Shown here piece after piece: positions 9,308 to 18,724 of a DNA stretch of 64,000 nucleotides. Numbering within the stretch: the first letter of the stretch is position 1; each line of letters begins with the position of its first letter. Position numbers and translations under genes: made by a program. Below the pieces are notes generated by a model. That model was given only the letters and a program-made list of their open reading frames with translations, did not search any database and was not told the origin of the DNA. The stretch spans positions 1,240,001 through 1,304,000 of the forward strand of contig WPIO01000102.1 in the NCBI GenBank assembly GCA_009760855.2. Reading direction: 5' to 3'. Origin of the DNA: Cristatella mucedo (lineage: Eukaryota; Bryozoa; Phylactolaemata; Cristatellidae).

Positions 9308-9725
9308 TTTATATAATGCCAACATCTTGTATTTTTTACAATTTTTAGCAATAGTTCTTTTTAGATTGTTAAATTAAAGCTGGATATTGTGTTGTTGTGC
9401 TGGGTAATATCTCCTTTATGATGCCGATTGGAGATAATGTTAATTCTGTCTAAAATTTTCTACTTTTCTGCAGGTGCGGATTCTGTTAAGCTATGTATTA
9501 AGAATGGCAGATGTCTGTAATTGGACTATATCGCCAGTGTTTAGCTATAGAAAAATATAACCATCGCAATATGTTTGATTGATGTATTTAAAACACAAAA
9601 AATCTGCAATCTCACGCTGTTATATGTGTATTGTATTATTCAGCAAAAACAAAATATAAAGCTTGATTTTTTTATTTTTAGTTATTCTAGCGGGATTTTA
9701 GGATCGAAATAATTTTGTATCACTT
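9308..9725. other. Intergenic, no gene seen
   Basis: 418 bp of AT-rich sequence with no RNA, repeat or terminator that I can support. The ATG at 9726 has no Shine-Dalgarno (preceding bases GTATCACTT). Confidence 0.55.
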
Positions 9726-11987
9726 ATGGTAAAAACGGCTTCTTTAGGCATGCCAAGAATCGGTAACAAGCGCGAGCTTGTTGAGGCATTGAATTGTTAT
9801 CGTCTTGGTGAGATAAACGCCACACTGTTGGCTGAAGTTGGAGCCGCCATTAGGCTTCAGAATTGGCAAATTCAAAAAGATGCCAAGATAGATATCATTC
9901 CTTGTAACGATTTTTCGCTATACGATCACGTTTTGGATGCATCTGTTTTACTGGGCAACATACCAAGAAGATATTATTGGGAGGGCGGTATAGTGCCTCA
10001 TGATATATATTTTGCCATGATCTACGGTCAGCAAAAGGAAAAATTTGACGCCCATCCAATGGCCATGTCAAGATGGTTTAATTCTCATTATGTGTACGTG
10101 GTTCCAGAACTTGCGGATCCTATAGATTTTGCCTACTCAGACAACAAAGCTATTTTACACCACCTAGAGGCAAAGCAAAAACTTTCCATAAAAACTAGAC
10201 CTGTTTTTCTAGGACCTATTTCCTATTTATTAATGAGTCGCGTGGCTTCAGAGGATTTGGATGAGATAAAGCCATTGGAATTACTTGATGATATGATGGT
10301 GGTTTATAATGAACTTTTTAGCAGTCTTGCCAGAATTGGTATAACCGATGTGCAGTTTGACGAACCAATGTTGGTTACAAATTTAACCAGAGAGGCTCAG
10401 GCAGCCTATAAAACCATGTACAATAAGCTGGCAAAGGCTGGTGGCGGAAAGATCAAAATACACCTAACAACCGCTTATGGTGCAATTGGCAATAATTTTG
10501 ATTGCGTTGCCTCTTTGCCAATTCAATCTTTGCATATTGATGTAGCGAAAAATTTGTCTAATTTAGACGATATTATCGCCGATTTGCCACAGGAAATAAT
10601 TCTCTCTCTTGGAGTTGTAGATGCTTCCAATGTTTGGATAAACAATATTACAGAATCTGCAAAAATAGTTTCTGCAGTGGTTGAGAAAATGGGTCAAGAT
10701 AGGGTAATTGTCGCCCCATCTTCGTCTTTATTTTTGTGTCCTTACGATACCGAAAATGAGGTTAATTTTGATAAAGAAATTCTTTCATACCTTTCTTTTA
10801 CCAAGCAAAAACTAGATGAGGTCAACATGATTGCAGCAATTGTTAATGGTCAGGCATCAGATTTTAAGGAAAAAATAGAAATCAATCAAAAAAAATCTGC
10901 AGAGCTTTCCAATTATTCTTTATCGGTTGTGGAAAAGTTACGTGCTGTTAAGGCTAACAACGTTAGTCACGCTGTTGATGTCTGGGAGGCGAAGAAAAAT
11001 TATGGGATAAAAAGGGTTGGAATAAATCATGCAATGCCAATTACGGTGGTAGGAGACATGCCATCAGAAACTAAGGAAAATCAATTTACAATTAACGAAG
11101 ATCTGTGTGCAAAAATTGCTGAAGCCATAAAGATTCAAGAAGATGCTGGAGTGGATTTAGTTTCTTGCGGAGAAATAGAGAGAACTAATAATTTGGAGTA
11201 TTTTGCTTCAATCTTGGACGGAGCATTGCGGACGGACTTCGGCTACGTTCAGCACAATGGTCCTATTTGCATTAAGCCTCCAATATTTTTTGATATTATT
11301 TCTCCCGCTGGAGAGCCCTTTATTGATATTGCCAAATACTGCCTTGCAATTGCAAAAAAGCCAATAAAAATGACCCTTATTGGACCAGTTAGTATGGTTA
11401 ATTTTGCCTTTATTTTGCCAGAAATCAACAGAGATTTATACTATGGAAATTTGGTTGAAATTGTGTGTGGGCAAATCGCCGCGTTAAAATCTATCGGTGT
11501 TTTGGCTGTTGGATTAGATGAGGAGTTACTTTTACAGCAAGTGCCTCTAAGAGAGGAGGGGGTTGTGTCTCACTTTCATGCATTAAAAAAAGCCCTAGAT
11601 GAGGTAACATTCAAGTCCGATCCTTCAATATGTGTGCAGGTGCATGTTAAATATGATGCCTTTTCTAACTATATCGATGGATTGGTGAGGCTAGATCTTG
11701 AGAGTTTGTCTTTAGAGCTGTCTCGTTCTAGAGGTGCAATTTTTGATGCCTTGGTTAGCTATAGATATGGTAACGATATAGGGATAGGGGTTTTTGAGCC
11801 TTATTCTGCTAGATTGCCAACAAAAGTTGAGGTTGCAACTTCCTTAAGGAAAGCCATGAGGGTTTTGGATAGAGAGCAAATTTGGATAACTATGGATTCT
11901 GGCTTGCGTCATCGCACTCCTCAAGAGGCTAAAGAAATTCTGTCAATAATTTGCGAAGTAGCTCAGGATTTAAGATGCAAGCCTTAG
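9726..11987 (+). CDS. MetE homologue lacking canonical zinc-site and catalytic residues
   Basis: The protein aligns end to end with cobalamin-independent methionine synthase (two (beta/alpha)8 barrels, about 753 residues). It has the N-terminal MPRIGNKREL and DFSLYDHVL segments, WFNSHYVYVVPEL, the pseudo-active FDEPMLVTNL, and in the C-terminal barrel CGEIERTNNLEYF, CIKPPIFF and LIGPVSM. The zinc site is altered. His640 and Glu664 remain, but the two cysteine ligands (E. coli Cys643 and Cys726) are Lys642 and Ser725, and the proposed acid His694 is Tyr693. The homocysteine-binding GSFP motif reads GDMP, and DEPAL reads DEELL. The frame is intact over 2.26 kb. Ordinary methionine synthase activity is therefore unlikely; a binding or new catalytic role is inferred. 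Equivalences come from a by-eye alignment. Confidence 0.9.
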   Translation: MVKTASLGMPRIGNKRELVEALNCYRLGEINATLLAEVGAAIRLQNWQIQKDAKIDIIPCNDFSLYDHVLDASVLLGNIPRRYYWEGGIVPHDIYFAMIYGQQKEKFDAHPMAMSRWFNSHYVYVVPELADPIDFAYSDNKAILHHLEAKQKLSIKTRPVFLGPISYLLMSRVASEDLDEIKPLELLDDMMVVYNELFSSLARIGITDVQFDEPMLVTNLTREAQAAYKTMYNKLAKAGGGKIKIHLTTAYGAIGNNFDCVASLPIQSLHIDVAKNLSNLDDIIADLPQEIILSLGVVDASNVWINNITESAKIVSAVVEKMGQDRVIVAPSSSLFLCPYDTENEVNFDKEILSYLSFTKQKLDEVNMIAAIVNGQASDFKEKIEINQKKSAELSNYSLSVVEKLRAVKANNVSHAVDVWEAKKNYGIKRVGINHAMPITVVGDMPSETKENQFTINEDLCAKIAEAIKIQEDAGVDLVSCGEIERTNNLEYFASILDGALRTDFGYVQHNGPICIKPPIFFDIISPAGEPFIDIAKYCLAIAKKPIKMTLIGPVSMVNFAFILPEINRDLYYGNLVEIVCGQIAALKSIGVLAVGLDEELLLQQVPLREEGVVSHFHALKKALDEVTFKSDPSICVQVHVKYDAFSNYIDGLVRLDLESLSLELSRSRGAIFDALVSYRYGNDIGIGVFEPYSARLPTKVEVATSLRKAMRVLDREQIWITMDSGLRHRTPQEAKEILSIICEVAQDLRCKP

Positions 11988-12233
11988 ACAAAATATTGAA
12001 AAAATAAATTATTTTTCCAATACTATTGGTTAATTTGTTTGTATTCGCTGGTTTGCGTTTTTTGCATCGTAATGTTTTTATTAATTACCAACTGCATGTC
12101 ATCAAAAATAATCTATCTATATAATGCTATGGCTAACCTGCATTTAGAAATGATTATTATGGATTGCAAAATCTAAGATGCAAATTTTTGCATTTTTTAG
12201 CTGAAAATATCTTAATTAAAACAAAATAAAGGC

Positions 12234-13865
12234 ATGCAAGATTTATCATTTATTACGGCATCAAAAGCGGAAAATGACTACTCTGTTTCTCAGTTGCTCG
12301 GTGCTATTTCCATCGTTATTGCGGATAATTTTTCTTCAGTTAGGGTAAGGGGTGAGATTACGGATTGCAAACTATCTGCGGCCGGTCATGTGTTTTTCAA
12401 GCTAAAAGAGGGCGAAGATTCAATAAATTGCGTCTGTTTTGCCAATATATTTAAAAAAATGCAAATTGCTCTTCAAGATGGCATGATGGTTAAGGTTTTT
12501 GGCAAAATAAATTGCTATAAATCTGAAAATCGTTTGGTGATTTTTGATATTAAGTATAACGGATTGGGTGAAATTATGTTGCTTGTAGAGCAACGTAAGG
12601 CCAAGCTTGCTTCCTTAGGATTGTTTGATATGGCAAAAAAGAAAAAAATTCCACCATCATATGCTATAGAGCGGATTGGCCTTATAACTTCAAGTGTTGG
12701 TGCGGTTTTTCATGATATTATCAACAGAATTGAGGCAAGATATCCAAAAAAAGTTATTCTTTATCCAACTGCAGTTCAGGGCAAGGATGCTGCCGAGCAG
12801 GTTATTAATGGTATTGATTTTTTTAATAATCACATTTCCTTGAAAGATGTGCCTCAGGTAATTATTATCGCCAGAGGCGGTGGCAGCATGGAGGATTTGT
12901 TTTGCTTTAACGATGAAGAGTTGGCTTTTGCGATTTCATCTTCTTCCATTCCAATTATCTCTGCCATTGGTCATGAAACAGACTATACGATTGCTGATTT
13001 TGTTGCAGATCTTCGTGCTCCAACGCCAACCGCAGCTGGTGAGATCGTGACCAGCCCAACTATGGACGACATTGTGCTAATGTTGCAAAAAATGAACGCA
13101 GAAATACATCAAAATATATTGAAAAATACAGACTTATTCTCTGGTAAATTGGTTTATGCTGGTAAGATTTTACAGGGATTTGTTGGCCAGTGTCTAATGC
13201 AAAAAACAGTAATCGCCAAACTTTCCAGCGCAATTAGGCGTGGTTTGGAATCGCATATACAGCGTAAGGTTGATATGGCTAGAAACTTTTCTAAGTTTTT
13301 TGAATCTGAGGTAAGGGGAGTTATTAATTCACACTATAATGAAAATACAGTCAAAATAAGCAATATGAGAGCCAGATTTAATTTTTCTATCTTGGATTTC
13401 ATGGCAAAGAAAGAATTTCAAATAAGTCTCTTGTGCGGAATATGGGATCGCTCAAGTCTTGCTATTATGGCAAGAATTTTCAATAAAAATCAAGATCTTA
13501 TATTGATATTGAGGCAAAAATTGATTTTTTTTACAGAAGAACTTAATCGCGCAAATAAATTAAAAAACGCAAGATTGTTTGTTTCTGAAAGATTATCTTC
13601 GTTTGATGCGGCTGTAAATAAATTGAATTTTGAGCTAAAAACAAAGACCATAAATTCTCTCTCGGACATGCAAATTAGACTTAATAGCCTAAAAGAGCAA
13701 ATGAGGGTTACTTTGATTGGATTTTTAAGTTGTGGCTATGCTAAAATAACTGATGACGGGGGAGCGGTTCTTACTTCAGCTAAAGTTGTGCAGCCAGAAA
13801 GTATTGTTAGAGTTTTAATGTCAGATGGAACATTGATTGCAAGGATTATTAGAGTTGAAATATAA
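12234..13865 (+). CDS. xseA: Exodeoxyribonuclease VII large subunit
   Basis: Large subunit of exonuclease VII, which with XseB degrades single-stranded DNA in repair. Its 543 residues hold an N-terminal OB fold (YSVSQLLGAISIVIADNF, VRVRGEITDCKLSAAGHVFFKLK), the catalytic domain with IGLITSSVGAVFHDIINRI, IIIARGGGSMEDLFCFNDEELAFAI (split by a few residues), ISAIGHETDYTIADFVADLRAPTPTAAGE, a long coiled-coil region, and a C-terminal GYAKITDDGGAVLTSA segment. All family motifs are present. xseB is not adjacent. AAAGG lies only 3 bases before the ATG, which is too close for a normal Shine-Dalgarno. Confidence 0.97.
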   Translation: MQDLSFITASKAENDYSVSQLLGAISIVIADNFSSVRVRGEITDCKLSAAGHVFFKLKEGEDSINCVCFANIFKKMQIALQDGMMVKVFGKINCYKSENRLVIFDIKYNGLGEIMLLVEQRKAKLASLGLFDMAKKKKIPPSYAIERIGLITSSVGAVFHDIINRIEARYPKKVILYPTAVQGKDAAEQVINGIDFFNNHISLKDVPQVIIIARGGGSMEDLFCFNDEELAFAISSSSIPIISAIGHETDYTIADFVADLRAPTPTAAGEIVTSPTMDDIVLMLQKMNAEIHQNILKNTDLFSGKLVYAGKILQGFVGQCLMQKTVIAKLSSAIRRGLESHIQRKVDMARNFSKFFESEVRGVINSHYNENTVKISNMRARFNFSILDFMAKKEFQISLLCGIWDRSSLAIMARIFNKNQDLILILRQKLIFFTEELNRANKLKNARLFVSERLSSFDAAVNKLNFELKTKTINSLSDMQIRLNSLKEQMRVTLIGFLSCGYAKITDDGGAVLTSAKVVQPESIVRVLMSDGTLIARIIRVEI

Positions 13866-14037
13866 CATATTAACTAGTAAAATTAACATTGCTGTTTTTT
13901 ATTAATGGACTTTAAATATTGTTAAAAAATTATTCTTTGGTGGGCCATAGATTTTGCTATAAATTGTTTATAATTTTGTTGAACTTAATTTCTAATACAA
14001 TATTTAAAAGATGTTTTTTGTGTGATGTGATTTTTCC

Positions 14038-15126
14038 GTGTTGCTGCATTTTGCCACCGATTCATTGGCTTTATCAGATTTTTTTTCCGCCCATGTTGGC
14101 GTAAGATCTTTGGGTGCATTTTTCTCCTCTTTTGTGATTGTTTTGGCCGTTATGCCTGGCTTTATTGCTTCTATTGTCAGAAGATATTCATTTCAATCGG
14201 AGCGAGATTTTCTGCATAATCCAGAGATTCATGTTCAGAAAAATAAAACCCCATCAATGGGTGGCGTGATAATGTTGCTTGCGATATTATTGTCGGTATT
14301 TTTTTGGTGCTCTTCTGCAAATATATATGTTTGGATGGTTATATTTATAATGATTTATTTTGGCATGATAGGCTTGATTGACGATTTAAAAAAGGCAAAA
14401 AACAAAAACACCAAGGGATTGCGAATGAAAACAAGACTAGTTATGGAATTTTTAGCAGCAATTGCCTTTATTTATGCCATAAACAGATATTCTGAAGGAA
14501 TTGATGGCTATCAAGATCAAATTTTTTTACCATTTGCTCAAAATTTTGTTATTTCTTCAGTTTCATTGAGTTTTTTACTAAGAATTGGTGCCATTGTTGG
14601 CACTGCTAATGCGGTAAATTTAACTGATGGATTGGATGGCTTGGCGGTTATGCCAACCATTATTACAGCAATTTCAATTGCCGTTGTTGCCTATGCTGCT
14701 GGCTCTTGGCAATATGCGTCAATTTTTTCATGGATTTACATAGATGGAGCCAAGGATTTGGTTATTTTTTGTGCCGCAATCGTTGGTGCCGGATTGGGAT
14801 TTTTGTGGTATAATGCCAATCCAGCTGAAATTTTTATGGGAGACGTTGGCAGTTTGGGGCTTGGTGGCGCGATTGCTTCTATTGCTGTTATATGTAAGGC
14901 GGAGCTTTTTTTAATGATATCTGGTGCAATTTTTGCCATAAATGCCCTGGCCGTTATGCTGCAGATTATTTCTTTTAAATTGGCAAAAAAAAGGATTTTC
15001 CCAATTGCCCCGCTTCATCATTATTTTATTTTAATTGGTCACAAGGAAAGTAAAGTGGTTGTTAGGGCCTGGATTTTGTCCATTTTTTTTGCAACCTTGG
15101 CGTTAATATTATTAAAAACCAGATAG
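14038..15126 (+). CDS. mraY: Phospho-N-acetylmuramoyl-pentapeptide-transferase
   Basis: Integral membrane enzyme that transfers phospho-MurNAc-pentapeptide from UDP to undecaprenyl phosphate, giving lipid I for peptidoglycan. The 362-residue protein has about ten hydrophobic helices. Key motifs are KNKTPSMGGVIML, GLIDDLKKAKNKNTKGL with the Asp pair, NAVNLTDGLDGLAVMP, NPAEIFMGDVGSLGLGG and the histidine motif PIAPLHHYF. The start is a GTG at 14038. It is not in a mur/fts cluster but between xseA and an esterase gene. Its presence means the organism makes at least lipid I, which many obligate intracellular relatives have partly lost. Confidence 0.96.
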   Translation: MLLHFATDSLALSDFFSAHVGVRSLGAFFSSFVIVLAVMPGFIASIVRRYSFQSERDFLHNPEIHVQKNKTPSMGGVIMLLAILLSVFFWCSSANIYVWMVIFIMIYFGMIGLIDDLKKAKNKNTKGLRMKTRLVMEFLAAIAFIYAINRYSEGIDGYQDQIFLPFAQNFVISSVSLSFLLRIGAIVGTANAVNLTDGLDGLAVMPTIITAISIAVVAYAAGSWQYASIFSWIYIDGAKDLVIFCAAIVGAGLGFLWYNANPAEIFMGDVGSLGLGGAIASIAVICKAELFLMISGAIFAINALAVMLQIISFKLAKKRIFPIAPLHHYFILIGHKESKVVVRAWILSIFFATLALILLKTR

Positions 15127-15135
15127 TAGATTGTT

Positions 15136-15774
15136 ATGTTGAATTACATTAAATTGGTTAAAGGCAGGCCGCTGAAAATATTATTTATTTTGCATGGTTA
15201 CGGTGATAGTGCGGCGGGAATTAAAGCTCTTGCTGAGGTATTAAAAATTGAAGATACAGTAATTATAATACCAAATGCCCCAGATAAATGCGGTGCTGAA
15301 GATTCTGTAAATATAAAAAACATTAGCTACCAGTGGTTTCCAATAGATAGAGAAACATTTGCTGTGGACGATTTTTATGTGAAAAAATTGCAGAATTTAG
15401 TGCCAAGTTTTATCGTTCAGATTGTAAAAGATCACAATATTGAATTAGATAAATGCTTTTTGATGGGCTTTTCTCAGGGGGGCTTTGTGGCCTCTTATGC
15501 GGGCCTGCTTTTACCGAGTGCCGTTGCAAATGTTTTTGTTTGCGGTGGGGGTTTGCTAATCTCCCCCCATATGAACGCCGCAACCATTAGTAAGCCAAAA
15601 TTTACCATCATGCACGGCAAAGATGACATAATCGTAAGTCCTTCCTATGCCAAATTGGCGGCAGATATTTTATTTAAATTGAAGATTGAAAAAGAGCTTC
15701 ATTTTTTTGATGGTGTCGGTCATTATATCTCTCAGGATATGTTAAAGATAATAGAAAATAAAATATCAGTATAA
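15136..15774 (+). CDS. Phospholipase/carboxylesterase family hydrolase
   Basis: Alpha/beta hydrolase of the carboxylesterase/acyl-protein thioesterase group, 212 residues, cytosolic (no signal peptide). The oxyanion region is LHGYGDSA, the nucleophile elbow is GFSQGG, the acid lies in MHGKDDIIV and the histidine in GVGHYISQD. Members cleave short-chain esters or acyl thioesters; the substrate cannot be told. It begins 9 bp after mraY and is probably cotranscribed. Confidence 0.92.
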   Translation: MLNYIKLVKGRPLKILFILHGYGDSAAGIKALAEVLKIEDTVIIIPNAPDKCGAEDSVNIKNISYQWFPIDRETFAVDDFYVKKLQNLVPSFIVQIVKDHNIELDKCFLMGFSQGGFVASYAGLLLPSAVANVFVCGGGLLISPHMNAATISKPKFTIMHGKDDIIVSPSYAKLAADILFKLKIEKELHFFDGVGHYISQDMLKIIENKISV

Positions 15775-15861
15775 TATATTCTAAAAGTTGTGTATATAAA
15801 AAAATACATATCTTGAAAAGCTTTGCTTGCAAATTAATAAAATAGAATTACGGCGACAGGG

Positions 15862-16689
15862 TTGTTTGATATTTTTAGTATAGATATTATAATGCTAGAC
15901 GCGTTAAAAGGTATTTTTGTGGATTGCGATCTTTATGTTTTGTTGCCTTTTATCTTCATGTTGGGTGCTGCTTTTGGTAGCTTTTCTTCCTTTATCGGAC
16001 ACAGAATTTTTCATCACAATTTGAAAATTACCGCCAAACGCTCTGTTTGTTTTGCTTGTAATTCCGCCATAAAGCCACTTGATGTGGTTCCTGTTTTGGG
16101 TTTTATTTTATTGCGTGGAAAATGTCGCTCCTGTTGTGAAAAAATTCCATTGAGATATATTGCATTGGAGCTTGGTTGTGGCTTGCTTTTTGCCGTTATA
16201 TTTGTAAAATATCACACAATATCGCCAATATTTATAGCTATGATGTTGGTTTTGGCGGTGTTAAGTTTTATCCACATATCTACGGATTCAGAATATAGAA
16301 TGGCCTCCGATACCGTTAGTGTAATATTTGCTGTAATTTCTTTTTTATTGGCGAATTTAAACTTAGGTCAATCAATTTATCGTTCTTTTTTTCTTGCCTT
16401 GATTGGTGGTTTTGCTTTTTGGCTATTGGGGCTTGCGGTTTCAAAAAAAATTGGTAGAGAAAGCTTGGGTTTTGGTGATGTTAAGATTGTTGCCTCCATG
16501 GCTCCTCTTGTTAGCTCTATGTTAAGTTTGGTTTTGATGATGCTGTGTGTTGGTTTGGTTGGAATTGCACACGGATTTTGGCAAAAAAATCACACAAAAG
16601 AAAGTGAATTTCCATTTGCTATAAGTTTGGTGATTGGCTTTTGGGTTAGTTTAATTGCCGTTTCAAATGGTAAAATTTCTGTTTTATAG
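15862..16689 (+). CDS. Prepilin peptidase, A24 family
   Basis: Membrane aspartic peptidase that cleaves and N-methylates type IV prepilins or type II secretion pseudopilins. Its 275 residues begin with a domain carrying AAFGSFSSFIGHRIF and two CxxC pairs (CFACNS, CRSCCE), as in full-length PilD with the methylase-associated zinc site. Hydrophobic helices follow, with the catalytic aspartates in STDSEYRMASD and LGFGDVKI. The start shown is TTG at 15862; an ATG at 15892 is an alternative and neither has a clear ribosome site. It lies 6 bp before the secretin gene, so the two should act in one assembly pathway. No prepilin is visible in the window. Confidence 0.92.
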   Translation: MFDIFSIDIIMLDALKGIFVDCDLYVLLPFIFMLGAAFGSFSSFIGHRIFHHNLKITAKRSVCFACNSAIKPLDVVPVLGFILLRGKCRSCCEKIPLRYIALELGCGLLFAVIFVKYHTISPIFIAMMLVLAVLSFIHISTDSEYRMASDTVSVIFAVISFLLANLNLGQSIYRSFFLALIGGFAFWLLGLAVSKKIGRESLGFGDVKIVASMAPLVSSMLSLVLMMLCVGLVGIAHGFWQKNHTKESEFPFAISLVIGFWVSLIAVSNGKISVL

Positions 16690-16695
16690 AGATTA

Positions 16696-18606
16696 ATGAT
16701 GTTGAATATTTTTACTGCTTGTGTTGTTTTTATTGGTTTGATTTTGGCGGGTTGTGGTTTTGCTAGCTATGGTAAATTTTTACATCGTCATCACTTCGAG
16801 TCAGATCCTCTTTTAAATCCTAAACATTATCGAGAAGAAATATATAAAAAAGAGCCCAAAAAATCCAGACCTCAGTTGGTTGGAAGTGAAAATTTGCATT
16901 TAGCGAAAATGATTAATTTGCCGCAAAAGCCAAGCTCTCAAGATAAAAAATTGATCAGCATAACAATAACAAACGACATTCCACTAAAAGATGTTTTGAT
17001 GGAAATAGGACGCATGGCACATGTTGATGTTGATGTTGCCGACAACATAGATGTAAAAATATCATTTCATGCCTATCGCAAGCCTTTAAGTGAGGTTTTA
17101 TCTAGAATTTGCGATATGGCGAATTTGACCTATAAAATAGAAAATGACACCTATATTATTAAAAAAGACATGCCATACATGGAGTCATATAATGTGGATT
17201 TTTTAAATTTAAAGCGCACAAGCACCTCGGGTCAAAATATTAGCACCTCTATTACTGGTGGCACTGCAACAAGTGGTGGCACAACCTTTAGTCTTGCCAC
17301 AACTGGCTCTGATACTTTTTGGGAAGACGTAACTGCAAATATTAATCAAATTATCGCAACCTATGCGGACCCAACTTTAATTGCAGCAAATGCTCTTGGT
17401 GCAGCCGCCCCTGCCGCCCCCCTTGGTGCAGCCGCCCCTGCCGCCCCCCTTGGTGCTGGAGGTTTTGTTACGATAAACAGGCGAGCTGGATTGGTGACGG
17501 TTGTTGCAACTAAAAAAGCTCACGCTAAAATAGCTGAATATTTGTTAAAATTAAGAAAAAAGGCTTCTGCACAGGTTTTAATTGAAATAAAGATAGTGGA
17601 GGTTAAGCTTTATGATTCTTTTGCGGCTGGCATAAATTGGGACCTTTCCATGTTTAATGGTCTTATTACCTTCAAAACTCCACCAATCGTTACCAACACA
17701 GAAGATAAAGACGGTATTACAACTGTTGGTTTTGGCGGCAGTCTTTCTGGCTTACCAGCTAATCCCATTTCTGGTCTGATTGGAACATCCGTTGCAGCTT
17801 CCGCAGCAAGTAGCACTTCCGGCTCTTCGCCTTCCACTGACTCAGCCAGTGGTACTACTGCTGTTTCTGCGACGCCAAACGCCACACCAACCCCAGCCAC
17901 GACTGACAAATTTTCAGTTTTTATGACTTTATTGGGTAAGTTTGGAACAACAAATGTACTATCAAATCCAAGAATGAATGCAATAAATAACGAGCCTGCA
18001 GTAATGGCCTTTACTGAGAGTGTTGTTTATTTTGATGTTAAAGTTTCAACGCAAAGCTCTATCTCCAATTCTTCAGGAAGTGCAACTTTGGCACCAAGTT
18101 TTCCAGTTTATAGTGTAACCTCAACGCCGCAGTCGGTGCCGATTGGTATTGTTGTTAATGTTCAGCCCTCGATAGATCTGGATAAAAGAGAGATAATGCT
18201 TAACGTGAGGCCAGTTATTACGGATGTGCTGAGCTATCAAATTGATCCTGGTTTGGCCTATTTAAATAGTTTAAATAAGGTTACTTCCGGAGCGGATCAG
18301 CCGCAAAATAAAGTTCCAGTTATGGCCACAAGAGAGCTTGATGCGGTTTTAAAGATAAAAGATGGCGATACAATGTTTATTGGTGGCTTTACAAAGCGTA
18401 AAAGAGCAATGCAGGAAAACGGCATTCCTGGTCTAAGGAGGGTGCCATTTTTGGGCTGGTTTGCAAAAAACAAAACCAAAACAGACGAGGTTAGTGAGAC
18501 TGTTATTTTAATTAAGGCAACTATTATTGATAATCCAGAGCTTGATCCTTTCGATAAAAAGCTATACAACAAATTTGTCAACGATCCAAGAAATTATGAT
18601 AATTAA
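16696..18606 (+). CDS. Secretin lipoprotein of a type IV pilus or type II secretion-like system
   Basis: Outer-membrane secretin that would form the exit ring for a pilus or secreted proteins. The N-terminus is a lipoprotein signal ending in LILAGC, with acylation at the Cys near residue 20. Residues about 90-155 form a STN/N0-like domain (ITNDIPLKDVLMEIGRMAHVD...). An N-domain follows with RAGLVTVVATKKAHAKIAEYL, then the secretin core with VLIEIKIVEVKL and the end motif VPVMATRELDAVLKIKDGD, FIGGF, GIPGLRRVPFLGWFAK. The 636-residue length is typical of the MshL/PilN-like type. A Ala/Pro-rich linker carries a perfect 27-bp tandem duplication, and a second low-complexity Ser/Thr linker lies at about residues 360-405. 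It is paired with the prepilin peptidase gene 6 bp upstream. Confidence 0.93.
   Translation: MMLNIFTACVVFIGLILAGCGFASYGKFLHRHHFESDPLLNPKHYREEIYKKEPKKSRPQLVGSENLHLAKMINLPQKPSSQDKKLISITITNDIPLKDVLMEIGRMAHVDVDVADNIDVKISFHAYRKPLSEVLSRICDMANLTYKIENDTYIIKKDMPYMESYNVDFLNLKRTSTSGQNISTSITGGTATSGGTTFSLATTGSDTFWEDVTANINQIIATYADPTLIAANALGAAAPAAPLGAAAPAAPLGAGGFVTINRRAGLVTVVATKKAHAKIAEYLLKLRKKASAQVLIEIKIVEVKLYDSFAAGINWDLSMFNGLITFKTPPIVTNTEDKDGITTVGFGGSLSGLPANPISGLIGTSVAASAASSTSGSSPSTDSASGTTAVSATPNATPTPATTDKFSVFMTLLGKFGTTNVLSNPRMNAINNEPAVMAFTESVVYFDVKVSTQSSISNSSGSATLAPSFPVYSVTSTPQSVPIGIVVNVQPSIDLDKREIMLNVRPVITDVLSYQIDPGLAYLNSLNKVTSGADQPQNKVPVMATRELDAVLKIKDGDTMFIGGFTKRKRAMQENGIPGLRRVPFLGWFAKNKTKTDEVSETVILIKATIIDNPELDPFDKKLYNKFVNDPRNYDN
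17395..17454 (+). repeat. 27-bp in-frame tandem repeat in the secretin gene
   Basis: Two identical 27-bp units (17395-17421 and 17422-17448), each coding LGAAAPAAP, are followed by the first six bases of a third. The unit is unusually GC-rich for this window and lies in the linker between domains, where length changes are likely to be tolerated. Confidence 0.95.
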
Positions 18607-18724
18607 TTGTTGTAAAATTTTTTACCAACAATAATATCGATGCTTTTGTAAAATAATGCATAAAACGCTGTACAATAATTTATTGTCTTGCCGATGATGG
18701 TCTGTATATTTCTCTGTTATTATT

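Noticed and set aside
11994-12022. Hairpin TATTG/CAATA after the metE homologue as a terminator
   Set aside because: The stem is short and AT-rich with no following T-run.
13919-14104. Small Cys-rich ORF upstream of mraY
   Set aside because: It overlaps the mraY start in another frame and looks like a chance frame in T-rich sequence.
18605-18632. AT-rich inverted repeat after the secretin gene as a terminator
   Set aside because: TTGTTGTAAAA and its complement pair imperfectly, and no T-run follows the hairpin.
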